Assembly (NCBI GenBank): GCA_030340625.1
Contig: JAOPHQ010005136.1
Location: forward strand, 206,501-270,500
DNA: 64,000 nt
Origin: Merluccius polli
Lineage: Eukaryota > Chordata > Actinopteri > Gadiformes > Merlucciidae
Direction of reading: 5' to 3'
Both the position numbers and the translations under genes were made by a program. Each line of letters begins with the position of its first letter. The stretch's first letter is position 1. Below, piece by piece: positions 43,443 through 55,517 of this stretch. The notes below the pieces were generated by a model, which was not told where the DNA came from, made no database searches, and saw only the letters and a list, made by a program, of their open reading frames with translations.

Positions 43443-43792
43443 TGTACGCATGCACACGCGTACGTACACACACATACACACACACACACACACGCGCACA
43501 CGCACACACACACACACACACGGTTTTATTTCAACTGCTCAGATCCAACTTGAAAGGATTAAGTGAAATATGTGAAATGTTTACTAAGTACTAAAACTGC
43601 ATGTTATTTATTGCCTTGCCATGAAAGTGACAATGTGGCCACTGGCATTATCAAGTCAACAGACACTGTCAGTAAGTATGGCCAGAGAAAAGCTCCAGCT
43701 CAGAGACAATGTGCAGTTACATGCAATTTAAGCCAGTTGGCCGCGGCGTAGCTAGAATAAAAGGAGGCTAGCCGTAGCCGTAGCGCCACAAT

Positions 43793-43976
43793 CGGGGTGC
43801 AAAATTAACTTTTTTTGTCCGCTGTCCAAATGGCGAGCGAATGTTCAAATTTGACCATTCGCCACTCGATAGATTACCTTTTGTTTTTTTGGCTCGCGCG
43901 TGAAGCAAATCTACCGGCCGCTTGCATGTTTTACCGGCATTTGGCGGCGGGTGGGTGGTGCTAATTTTGTGCCCTG
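43793..43976. mobile_element. Short inverted-repeat element (MITE-like)
   Basis: About 184 bp. Left end CGGGGTGCAAAATTAAC; right end GCTAATTTTGTGCCCTG, its imperfect inverted complement. The interior shows GCGAGCGAATG against CATTCGCCACTCG. The target duplication is unresolved. Confidence 0.5.
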
Positions 43977-44007
43977 TGTCCACAATGTTTTTACGGAGGG
44001 GTGTGAG

Positions 44008-44204
44008 CAGTGCTTAATTTGTAGGGGGGGGGGGGGGGCGCGATCGTAACACATCCCGGACCGAGGACCGACGGGGAAGGGTGAGGGTGCGCGATCGTAA
44101 CACACCCCAGAGGGTGGGGGGGGGGGGATAAAAAATAAAGGTACTGGATCCATCGTCGGAGGTGCCGGCATGTTCCGGCGTGTTCCGGCTCAAATTAAGC
44201 CCTG
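44008..44204. mobile_element. 197-bp hAT-like MITE with perfect 8-bp target duplication
   Basis: The ends CAGTGCTTAATTTG and CAAATTAAGCCCTG are near-perfect inverted repeats. Identical 8-bp direct repeats GGTGTGAG flank it (44000-44007 and 44205-44212). Inside, GCGATCGTAACACA occurs twice, about 60 bp apart, with G runs next to each copy. Confidence 0.85.
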
Positions 44205-44285
44205 GGTGTGAGGCATGAATATGTTATGGAGTATATCTATATATATATATCTAGATATATATATCTATATCTACCTACAACATTA

Positions 44286-44343
44286 GGACAACATGAACAT
44301 GTGTTTGTTGCTACCGTAGCGTCAAACACAGTTCATGTTGTCC
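44286..44343. repeat. 58-nt near-perfect hairpin
   Basis: GGACAACATGAAC then TGTGTTTG (one bulged A between) pairs with CAAACACA then GTTCATGTTGTCC, and an inner GCTA/TAGC stem closes on a CCG loop. No identity to a known small RNA is claimed. Confidence 0.75.
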
Positions 44344-45083
44344 TCTGTCTACGTATGCTGTAGTCATCTTGTATTGCTTATTTGGCAAAAGAGGACATAA
44401 CTGTTTACAATTTCATCGCTCAGACAGAACAATAGAAGGCGTTATTAGATACTCTATCCCTTCAATGTAGAGACTTAAGATAAGGGTATCGTTGTGCATT
44501 CCTGTTTTGTACACATGATTGTTCAGAACGCGCCGTCGATACTCTCAGCCACAGAGCTGCAGTGCTGCCGCATCGATACCATAACTGAACTAAATTGCTT
44601 CATGTGCTTTGTTTTACGAAAGGAATTACTTTTTGGGTAGAATTTCGACTTTCAAAGCCCTTTTTTAATCAGATACATGCATCGACCCGCCGTCGGTGCC
44701 AGTTGCTATTCAGCTTGCGTAGTGCACTTGAACGTCGGTTCATTTTTATTCATGCAAGTCCAGCGCATCGTAATCAAGTCAGTTGTAATCAAGTTGACCG
44801 GTGTTTGTCCCCGCGGGGCTACAGTATGTGGGGCTGAGAAACCCACGGCAACAGCGATGGCCAAGCGTCACCGGCGCCGGTGCTGGCGCTGTCCCTGAGA
44901 ACGGATTGAGGATCAGTACTTATAGTTGCACTTCATCGAATTTGGACTTCAGGCCCGGATACTACCATGTGAAGAGAGAGTCTTAAGTCAGCCGTTCATC
45001 ACCTGGCTGTTCCCACAGAGGAATACGCTGTTGTGCTGCAGGACTACTCTGATGACATGGCCTCTGTTCACGCGGCTCGTCGC

Positions 45084-45316
45084 TTAGCATGGTGGCTCAG
45101 CGGTTAGCGTGGTGGCTCAGTGCGGTAAGCGTGGCGGTTTGGCAGTTAGCGTGGCGGTTAGCATGGCGGCTTAGTGGTTAGCGTTGAGGCTTGATAGCGA
45201 TGAAGTCCCGGGTTTTTTCCCAGGTTTTGTCCTTAGCAGGACAGAAAAAAAGAGCATGGGAATCTAAGCTGGTCTAAGCTCGATAAATAAATGTAAAAAA
45301 AAAAAAAAAAAAAAAG
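45084..45316 (+). repeat. SINE with multiplied A-box-like units and A-rich tail
   Basis: Five to six diverged copies of a roughly 20-nt unit (GGTGGCTCAGCGGTTAGCGT and variants) at about 45087-45190, then AGTCCCGGG, TCCTTAGCAGGACAGAAA and an A-rich tail at 45295-45316. The GGCTCAGTGGTTAGC form resembles a tRNA-derived SINE head. Confidence 0.6.
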
Positions 45317-46428
45317 ATAAAACATGGCAGCTTGTGATCTCATACATTCCCCGTGTTCAGAAGAGAGATTGAGACACACATACATGCAAACAGAAAACGG
45401 AGCGAGAAACAAGATTTATTTATATTTTTTTTCCGCCATCTGGTCCGGATCTGGTTGGCGTCGAAACAGATACCCATTTTACACGTTAAGTAAAGCAATC
45501 TGTTTTCACCTTCATCTGGAGATTTACTTCCCGACGAAATCCATTACCTCTGACCTATAAGAGGCCCTTGTTTGGGCTTCTTCCGAATCAATAAAGATTA
45601 CGTGAGAGAGAGCAAACCGGCCCCGCAAAACCCGCAGAACCGTAACCGGTGCCAAACCCGATGGTCTACCTATAGAACATATGCCACCGGTTTACACACA
45701 TCAACACATCCAGTGTGTTTCCCCCTATGATTCTGTGCCAGCAGCGGCGCTGAGGTGTGTGCGAGGTGCACTATGTCGATGTGCACGTGCGCGCGGTGCT
45801 GATGTGCGCCGGGCGCAGAGAGGTTTTAGTGTGATCATTGATTCCAGTCGTGGCTGTGGTGCAGTCCAACAAGAAATACGACGGTATTGCAATGTAACAT
45901 GACAAGAAATAGCATGCGTGCTGCACACTACAAATAGGCCTATGTAGGCTACTTTCTATTATTAAGTGTTACTTTTTCTCTTTATGCTTCCTACATTTAG
46001 TCTAAAGCCATTCATGAGCTAATGCACATCATGTATCATCATGTGTTTTTTATTCTTCTATAGCAGAATACTATTTTGCTGTCAGTATTTTCCCCACAAT
46101 CTTTCTCCATTGACAATAATGTAACAATTGTGGGGGGTGCAATAGGTGGCACCTATTATATATATGTTTTTAAATAAAATAATAGCATTTGGGGCGCCCA
46201 GGATAACTTCTAATTCTCAAATGTTCGTTTTTTTTGCATGGGCTGATTGCAGTGGCGCTATTCTGCGGCGGTGCTACGCCACTGCCTGGGCGCATGCAGG
46301 AGAAAACCTGGCTCCCCGCTATAAGGAGTTAAAGACGGCATTATGGCGGCATTATGAATACATTACTCAGCCATCCGAAACTGCTTCCAACTTGTGGTTT
46401 TCCGAGGACACGTCCCGTGGGGCGGGGT

Positions 46429-46464
<36 letters not shown>

Positions 46465-47899
46465 CGGGTACGAGAGGAAGCCACTTCCTGTCAACACAAT
46501 GCCCCACAAAGTGCCATGATATACGCACACTCGCCGACAAACACATCCGACCATCAGCCGGATGAACATCTGAGGGCTGTTGAAATTGTTTGCCTGCAGA
46601 TAAAAGGGCCGAATGTGACGTTGTTGTTCGAAAATACACAAAAAAAAAAAAAAGCTGAGGAGGTTGGGGAGTTGGGAGAGAGGGGACGTTTTTTTTGGTG
46701 TCATTGTATCCTCTCAAACGTTGCTTTTCCCATTGGGGCGGGGGGGGGGCGGGGGGGGAGGCATGCACAGTATGTACGGGAAAAGCCATAGACTACCTGG
46801 AATTCTTATGTTGCCTTGAAGTAGTGCGGGTGAGAGGATGGGGAGGCGGGGGGACTTCTGGTCTTTGATGAAATGGAAGCAACACTTAAGCCCTCGAAGC
46901 TGTGGCCTCTTTGATCATTTAACCTGATCTCCTTATATTTAATAGCAGGAACAAAAGGAGGAGGGGAGGGGCGGCGGGGCGGGGGGGGGGGGTAGGAGGT
47001 GGGGGGGGCATCATGGGAAAACGGCTGTGCCTGCTTTGATGCTCTGAGTGGCACGTCGAGGAGGAAGCGTTGCGGAGTCACACTCGGCACATGACCGCTG
47101 CCAAGGCGCAGGCCCGGACCATGGGCACGCACACGTATACACACACGCTCACATGCGCACGTACGCACACACGCCGCAGGGGAAGGACAACCGCGCTGTC
47201 CACTTTCTAAAGAGTATGTTTCATGGGACACGCTTTTAAGCACAGTGTTTACAGTGGATGCAAGGATTTGATACTGGTGTCAGATTTTGAGATGCTACAC
47301 AGCAAAAGAGTACCGATCGATTATCTCAGTTATCTTAAAACAGAAGATTATACTCCTTATCAAACATGAGGTATCAAATGCAAATGACTATATACACGTG
47401 TGTCAACGGTGATATTTAAATCACTCTGAATGTAAAAGCAATGAATCTGATCTGTACACTTTATCTGTTTGTAAAGTTGAGTCGTAAAGGCTTTGGAGAA
47501 AAACAGTGGCATTGATACGTAGTGTGGACTCCTGGATAAAGTTTTGACAGCTACTTTCTCCTTCTCTGGTGTGTTGCCAGTGCATTGTTTCATCTCGATC
47601 TGGCCCGCGAATTCAACCCAGTCATCAATAATTTTGCTCAAACTATAGCCTCTCACCTCTAAAGGTGTGCTTTGTAGCATTTTTGGTTCAACCTAGAGTG
47701 TAAATGATGTTGCTGTAGTCGCCTGGGTGCCCCATCATGTTCATGCTTTACATGATTTACCGGTGGCGAATAGTTTGGATATTATCCGAAGATAATAGTC
47801 CAGAAGTGGGTTATGTGTGTGTGTGTGCCAGAACTTGGTCAGACTGTAGTTTTATTCTGATGTATTGCACATTTGATTTGATGACATTGGCGTATATGG
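45317..47899. other. Unassigned intergenic DNA
   Basis: No gene recognised. It contains a long G run at about 46430-46463, GC-rich stretches near 46730-46760 and 46960-47010, and CA/CG mixed repeats near 47125-47170. Confidence 0.5.
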
Positions 47900-48494
47900 C
47901 AGTGGTTTAGATCATTGTTTTTTCAACCTGTGCTAAGCTAAGAAGATGGTAGATGTAATGCTGGGCGAAAATTGATTTGTTGTCACTATCGGATAATACA
48001 GTACAGCGCCGAATCGAAAGAGATTGCCAGCAATGTCATAACAAGGATAAAATCAAGTCGTTTTTTGCACTTCAGCTGGACGAAACAACTGATTTTGCAA
48101 TCTCGCCAAACTGCTCACTTATGTAAGGTACGAACACAACGGAGAAATAGAGGAGGATATTCTCTTGCGTAAATCATATACGCACAACTGGGGGACAGGA
48201 TTGATACTGGGGAGGGTCAGGAGAGGAGAAGAACAGGCAGATATGTTTTCCATTGTAATGTTGTCCATTGATGTTTTGTGTTCATTTGCTAAATAAACAC
48301 ACTGGGAGCATAAGCAGCGTTGCCGGCCATGGCCTTCCTGCAGTAATAATTGTGTATAAAGGGAGTGCTGGCAGTCTTTGCTCAGCCGCTGCATGTGTAT
48401 TTAACTTTTTTTACCGTTTGCATATGAGGTGGTCCGCGAAAGGTCTTGATGACAGTTTAGTGGTACGCCTAAAGTCAAAGTTTGGCAACCACTG
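47900..48494 (+). pseudogene. Decayed hAT (ZBED-type) transposon with transposase fragment
   Basis: Between CAGTGGTTT at 47900 and CAACCACTG ending at 48494 lies a broken transposase piece at about 48008-48175: SKEIASNVITRIKSSR, then after a frameshift ALQLDETTDFA, then after an in-frame TAA and a second shift RYEHNGEIEEDILLRK. QLDETTD matches the conserved hAT catalytic-region motif (LQLDESTD-like). The flanking 8-mers GTATATGG and GTATAGAT agree at five positions. It is too short and too broken to act. Confidence 0.65.
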
Positions 48495-48677
48495 GTATAG
48501 ATAATACCCCCCCATTTTCCCTGTTCCAGAGCAGACATAAAAGAGTCTGTGGCCAAACTTGATAGTAGCTTCTTGGTAAAATCACGTTTGCAGTTTTTAA
48601 TTTTGTCTTTCCGACTTTCCAGCTTTCTGACTACGATTCAATTTAACATTGAGCAAAGCTCAATATCGGTATCCTCT

Positions 48678-48731
<54 letters not shown>

Positions 48732-50560
48732 TGCTGGCGATGTGCAGTGTCCAATTTGATAAAGTGCCATCAAAGGCCCAGTGCTGACCCATGGAGCTTG
48801 GCGAGTGATCTGCGTTGATTATCATTACGGTCATTTAGTTACTCTGAGAAACCACTGGGTCCTACTCATGGTCTGCTGTATTATCCCAATCACACTTAAA
48901 CAGACTCCCAAATGTCATGGATGGCTGTATGGGTGGGAACAAGCGATTAAAGGGGGTTTGCCCAGAGCCAACAGAAGGCTGACAGACTCAATAAATGAGA
49001 GAGCTAATCTTTGGTTAAAAAAAAATAAAAATAAAAAAAGGCTTGTACTTTCTTGTTCGCTCTTTTTCACTCTTCTGTGCTCGCATCAATCACATCATGT
49101 AATGTTGGAGACTAGAGTGGGCAGCGTACTTCAAAAGAAGTTGATTTTATTCTGGCTGGTCGAGAATGAAGAAGTCCTTTGCAGACTAACTTGTTTTATA
49201 CTGAGTGGGGTTTCGGTTTGGTCCCTGAATGTTATATTAGTAAAGACCAGTGGGTTCTCCATTGAGACATGGAAATCAGATCCAAATAAATCATCCTCGC
49301 CTTGCTTTTCGGACTAATCAGTAGTCGTCATCTCTGGAGATTTCGGCAAGTTCTCAAAATCTTGTCGATCATCGTCCATATCATAAATGATGTTCTCGTT
49401 CTCTGGCACACAGCGCAGCGCCCTCCCCTTGCACGCATTGGAGAATATTATGCATATTGGCACGCGCCGTTTGTCAATCAGGAGTTGAGTCGGCTAGTAG
49501 TGTGATGCGTGGCTGTCAGACAAAATGTATGAGCGGAAACGCAAGCGACTAGAACAGCAAATAGCGAACAAACAATCAAACCTTCTGAAAGTGTGTTTTA
49601 AGATTCACTTTTTAGAAAAATATATCTTTGTAGAAGGTGGTAAAAATCTTTTGCTTCATGTAATTTAATTAGTAATTTACTGCTCTTTGGATATTAGCAT
49701 AGCTAAATGTTACAATAAATGTAAATGGAAAACATTCATAAAATACTTTTTTCACCACATTTTTTAGATTCTGTATAAAATTCTACAATTTTAAATGAAA
49801 AAAAACCCTCTAGCTTTTAAAAAAATATTTTTTTATACAGAATATTTTTTCAGTGCTGCCTAGTTTTGTAGTTTGCGTTAAGAAACAACAATAGAAACTT
49901 TTTTATTCCCCCCAGTTAAAGCCAAAGTCAACTCAGAATGACAGCTTCCATGCTAATCTGGCCATTGTCACAAAGTACAAAGTTGTGCTTTTAAAAAATA
50001 AATTAAATGTTTTTCTTTCCAGACTCGCCTGACATTATAGGGAAGGTTGCGGTGGCAGGTGGTGAATCGGAGGAAGAGGATCTCCCTGTGGTTGCATTCA
50101 GCCTCTGAGCGAGAGCAGGGAGACAGGTGGTCAACCCCCTTTAATGTTCTTAGGCTTTTAATCTCTGCATGCGGTTTTGAAAAAGCGGCGCATGAGACCA
50201 CATGAGACGCGGTGACCGTGAATCCTTTACTGGCAGACCTGCGACATAGCTCCTGCTAGCGCGTCTGCTCGTTTCATGTGGTGAGCAATTGGAAGAATTT
50301 GGAGTGGCAACGGCTAGCTAAGTCTGCTAGCGACATGTGTGTGTTCAGCTCGGCGTTGGGACTGCTGGGAAGCGCTCGTCGTCGAGGCTCACTTGTCCGG
50401 TAGAAGCTGACAGCTGACATTTTGTCTCCCGGTGGCGTTTTCCTTCATCTTTTGTACCGTTCTCTGGTATTCGTCCGTGGAACTGAATGTTGTTAAAATA
50501 TTGAACTTTTTTTAACCAAGTTAGTGAAAAGTATATATATACATATATGTATATATGTAT

Positions 50561-50623
<63 letters not shown>

Positions 50624-50947
50624 TGAAAAACCCTATCAAAGATGTGTTCTTCCAATGTGTTGTGTTATGGTGTAGACAAGCAGGTGCATAGAGTAAGACT
50701 CAGCAGCGGTATCACTTTCCCATGCGGGCGGCCCCTGGTTACCCCCTCCACTTGATGGATTGCATCATTTTCCCACTCTTGCTTTCCCCCTGATCACCAA
50801 CAGCAGTGTAAACTCTCCTTATAGTTTTGGGTTTCATGTTCCCCCCACCAAGTCCCACGAGGACAAAAGGAAGGAAGAATTTTGTTTTGGTTCAGGTGTT
50901 GCTCAAAGAGCAAGGGCTCATTTGAAATGCCCCCCCCCACACACACT

Positions 50948-50986
<39 letters not shown>

Positions 50987-51135
50987 GTTTGTTTGATGTT
51001 GTCGGGGTTAAGCCTGTGTGTCTCCACTAAAGATATTGATTGGAAAATGGAAGCAAGTGTCTGAGGGCAAATGTTCCCTCCCCTGGTGGGAATGTTTAAG
51101 GACACACGGACACACGGACACACACGGACACACAC

Positions 51136-51211
<76 letters not shown>

Positions 51212-52000
51212 CCTTCAATGAAAAAAGCCCTCATGTCACTTTTGAACTGTCTTTTATTTTTAAATGAACAACTGACCTTCTGTTCCCATCTAGTCCACTG
51301 TGGGAAAGGGAATTAAGTTACATTTATTTCTGATTAGGCCTCTAATCTGCCAGCCATTATTCGATCAGTGCTCTAGTAGAAGTCAATGAAATAATGAAAG
51401 ACAGATCTAGGATGTAGACAGAGCTTTAGGCCTCTTGATTTCTAATATTTTGTACAATTATTAATAATTGTAAAGTCTACCAAAAGTAAAGTAAACCAAT
51501 GTTAGTACCATTTGGGGTAAACAGATTTTGGCTTCTTTGGCTTTTTTTTAGTTTGTTCAACGGATGTTGGGTCAGATGAGCAAGTGACCAAAAGAGAGGA
51601 AAATGAATCTCACAATCCAGTTTTGTGTCTGCTTCTATTCCATATCCCAAGGTTTTATCAGTTTAGTGGCTGTAATGTATCTATAGGCAGTTCTGCTGCC
51701 TATAGGGGACTGCTGGGGTTGTTATTGGAGTTTGTATCTCTTTCTTGTATCTTGTTTCCTTTGTTTCTTTAGTTTTTGTTTAGTTTCATGCAGACACTTT
51801 GGCGTCCTCCCACCCTCAAACACATGCAGGTGAGGGTAATTGCAGACTGGGCAGAGAGAGAGGGAGAGTGGTTGTGGGTTAGTGTGTGTGGGTCTCCTGC
51901 ATGGCCTCCATTACCGCCTGAGATCAACTCCAGCACCCTATGATCCTGATCCCGATAAGTTGTTTTTATATATATATTTAGTTTGTATTATTATTATTTT
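48495..52000. other. Unassigned intergenic DNA with microsatellites
   Basis: (CT)n at about 48679-48729, AT-rich DNA at 49560-49860, (GATA)n at about 50560-50622, a C run with CA repeats at 50931-50981 and (CA)n at about 51139-51210. No coding exon recognised on either strand. Confidence 0.5.
50560..50622 (+). repeat. (GATA)n microsatellite
   Basis: About 15 tandem tetranucleotide units after a TATATGTATA-rich lead. Confidence 0.95.
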
Positions 52001-52457
52001 AAATAAATAGATAAAATAATTGGACAACAATAGAAAAAAAAAGAAAAATAAGTTGAAGATAAGTTGTTTGCACAAAGGCTGATGGAAGTTTTTCTATCCA
52101 AATCGGTCTTCTCCTAAAAATAGGTTTAAAAAGTTTTTTTTTGAATTATTTTATTTTATTCAAACTCTATAATATGTGGGCCCCACGAATCCGGCGTTCC
52201 TCCCACTTTGCCCGGTTCTTCGCCCGCCACAAGAAAGCCGGCGCTGGCACGGCTCATTACGGGCCCTGTTTATTCATCCTGGGTAATGTTCTCATCAGAG
52301 GCGTGTGGGTGCTACACGCTGCTCTGTGATTGAACGGTTTTATGTGGAGTCAAAGCATTCAGGTTGGCACAGCAGGGTGCCACTTCAGATCACTGTGCTC
52401 AAATCCCCGCGGAGCGCGCTGTAGGCGAACCATCGATTGCTGCAACGCTATCGCTCG

Positions 52458-52537
<80 letters not shown>

Positions 52538-54842
52538 CCCTTTTATTTACTCAGATATCCCCCCCCCCCCCCCCCCCCACCCGTCTTTTGCAAAATAATC
52601 CACTTAACCGCCCTGCGCCGTCTCATCTCTGCTTTCCCGTAGGAGCCGGTAATTTGGGGCATAACCAGTTTATACAACAAGCAACAAATACAAATTAAAT
52701 ACCTGACAGTACTTTGTGTTAGCATGGGTTACATGCGGTGATGCCTTTTAATAGCACATTTATATGACTTAGTTCTATTTAATAACGTAACTCTGTACCA
52801 TTATTATCAAGAATGATCAATAAATGTATTATTAAGTGTTGCTTTCCATTATCGATATGCTTGCGCTTTCATTTAACCGATACATGCTATGTGTGATTTA
52901 AAAATCACATCAAAATATGTTTGAAAAGGGACTATGTGTAAGAATCAGAAATCCCTTCTCATTACTGACCCCTTTGGCTGTAAAGTGAACTCGCGCATTG
53001 ACACCACTGGAGTGCCGGGTCTGTGGGTTGAGACAATAACGTTTGAAATGTCTAAGCAAGCAACAGAGATCAGCCCACAGGCTGACCTACGCAACGGCGA
53101 GAAGGTCTCAAGGTCGTCATTTTAAGTTAAATGACACCATGTTCATATATTAGCAATATAAAGCTATGTATGCGTGTACAAGTCCTACACTCCTTACTAC
53201 CCTTTAGGAGTTAGGAATGCACATTGCATTATTAATATACTTGGCTATATAACATTAGGTATAGCTTTTTTTTTTTTAACTCCCCCTCAATCTCATATTT
53301 CCTCCCACTACTAAAAAGTGAACAGGGATTAAACTCAAAACCCTTTTTGCATGCGTGCACATGATGTATTTTCCCACAGCATGTTTGATGTGGAGTTAAA
53401 ATAACACGTTCAACAAAGTTCTCTTTAATAGACTTTGTTGACATGTCGGAGCCGAAGGTTTTAGCAGAGGAGCGGCTCATAAATTGCTCACTGATGTAGC
53501 CAGACTCCGAACGGAAATATACCAGGTGATCCATCCATTTTGAGACATGCCTCATTAAAAACACCAAACGACATACTCGCATGTTCTCACACATGTACTA
53601 CACGTGCGCACGCACGCACGCACACACACACCCACACGCACGTGCACACCCACACCACATCGTCTAGGACTAGATAGTATCTTTAATGGTCCACAGTGCC
53701 ATCTGGATGGCTCAGAACAGCCCCGTGACATCACTTCCTCTCACGGTGCCGGCGAGTGGTGGGAAATAATAGCGCCATGACATCATGTAATGAATCCAGC
53801 ATGTGCACAAAGCCTTTCTGTCTGACCCCCAGTGCGATGTTGTCTGCCAGTAGGAATGTAAGGTAAAGTTTTACAACAGTGAAAAGTCTTTTTTCCTTCT
53901 CCTTCTCTACTTCCCACCTCAACCACCACGGCGGCTTTGAATTTAATTGAGGTCCCCGCTCACCCCGACTTGAATTTCAGGTCGGAGACACAACCGGCCT
54001 TGAAGCGAAGGGTCTCCGGTGCGCTGGATGAGGAACGGACCCCCAGACGATACAGCGGAGTCCGTTACGTCGGTCTGTAACTCCACTCACCACGCCGTAA
54101 TCCTGGCTTTGATGATGTCACGCTGACCCCTCACACTCCTAATTCCTCCTCATTATTACCCGGGTCCTGAACTGTCTGAGTCCCATACATCACAAAGATA
54201 CAGCTCCTCCAACGCCCCCCCCCCCCCCCCCCTCTGACTGCTTTTCATCCTGCGTGTTCACACATCCTGGACCCATCAACTGTATAGTATCCATCAACTG
54301 TTCCTCCCTCCCTCAGCACTCCCGCTCTCCCTCCTCTCCTCTTTCTTTCTCATCCTCCTCCTCCTCTGTTCTCACGTCCATCTGTCCTTTTCTCTCTCTC
54401 CTCTCGACAGACTTTGTGGTTTGGGTGAGCGCACTCTCCCCTCCGCACCCCGCCCCCTCACCCCCACCCCCCTCCATTGACGCACTGAGCGCGCCCAGGC
54501 CTCACGGTGCCAGTGTGGGTAATGGCGAAGGGGCGCCGGCAGAGCCTGTAGCTGCTAGTTAGCGCCGCGTTTGTCTTGCCACTCCAGATTAAGTGTGCTT
54601 GGTGAGAGGAGGAAGGAAGGAGGGCGTCTTCCTTCTCGGGAGACCTGTGGTGGTGCTGGGTGCGGTGGTGCGGGTGGTGGTGGTGGTGGTGGTGGTGGAG
54701 GAGGATGGGTTGGGGGTGACCTCTAAGACGGCTCCTTGTTATTCAGTTTCGTTCCGCTGACGTAGAAAAAAGCCGGGCAGAAAGGAGAAAAAAAAAAACG
54801 TCTCACGCCGACGATCACTAAAAAAATATTGTTGGATCGAAA

Positions 54843-54879
<37 letters not shown>

Positions 54880-55430
54880 ACTCAGATCTAAGATGCAATT
54901 CACACAATTAGCTCACTGCTGAACCTATATTCCTTTGGAGACGGAATTGGTCGTAAAATGATCATACAAAAACGATATATATGTCGTACACTTTATATAC
55001 CATCAACCCCACAGAACAATATCTACCTATGTCCTACAGCACAGATAAGCCTCATTTGCTGTGAGGTGTGCACCTCCTCCACACCTCCACTGTATTTGAC
55101 TCACACACACACACACACACACACGCATACACACACGCACATTAACATGCTGTCAGAAGTAGGAGGAGGAGGGGCCGGCGTAGCGGTTCTGCCAGCCGTA
55201 ATGAACTTCAGAGAAAGCGCTCCCAAATATGTAAGCCGGTGTGTTTGTGTATGTGTGGGTGTGCCTAAGCTGCAGTGCAAATGGGGCGTTGCTTTGATGT
55301 AGCGCCGCTCCGGATTCTCCGGTTGTTAGCCCTCCGTTTCCCAGGCTGTCGGAGCTTGTCCTCCCTCCATTTTTTCAAGGACGGGAGAGAGGGAGAGGGG
55401 GGAGAGAGAGATAGAGAGAGAGAAAGAGAG

Positions 55431-55517
<87 letters not shown>

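Larger units (their letters stand above)
38620..43792. other. Microsatellite-dense intergenic DNA
   Basis: No coding exon recognised. It has (CT)n at 38687-38810, GT repeats near 39115-39140 and 39402-39434, (CTT)n at about 39961-40044, a G27 run at 40316-40342, (TA)n at about 40520-40596, a C run at about 40960-40987, (GT)n with a G run at about 41057-41110, a C-rich stretch with (CA)n at about 41600-41668, and CA-rich DNA at 43391-43520. Confidence 0.5.

Noticed and set aside
43793..43984. Perfect 8-bp target duplication for the 184-bp element
   Set aside because: CCACAAT occurs on both sides but at different offsets from the inverted ends, so the duplication could not be confirmed.
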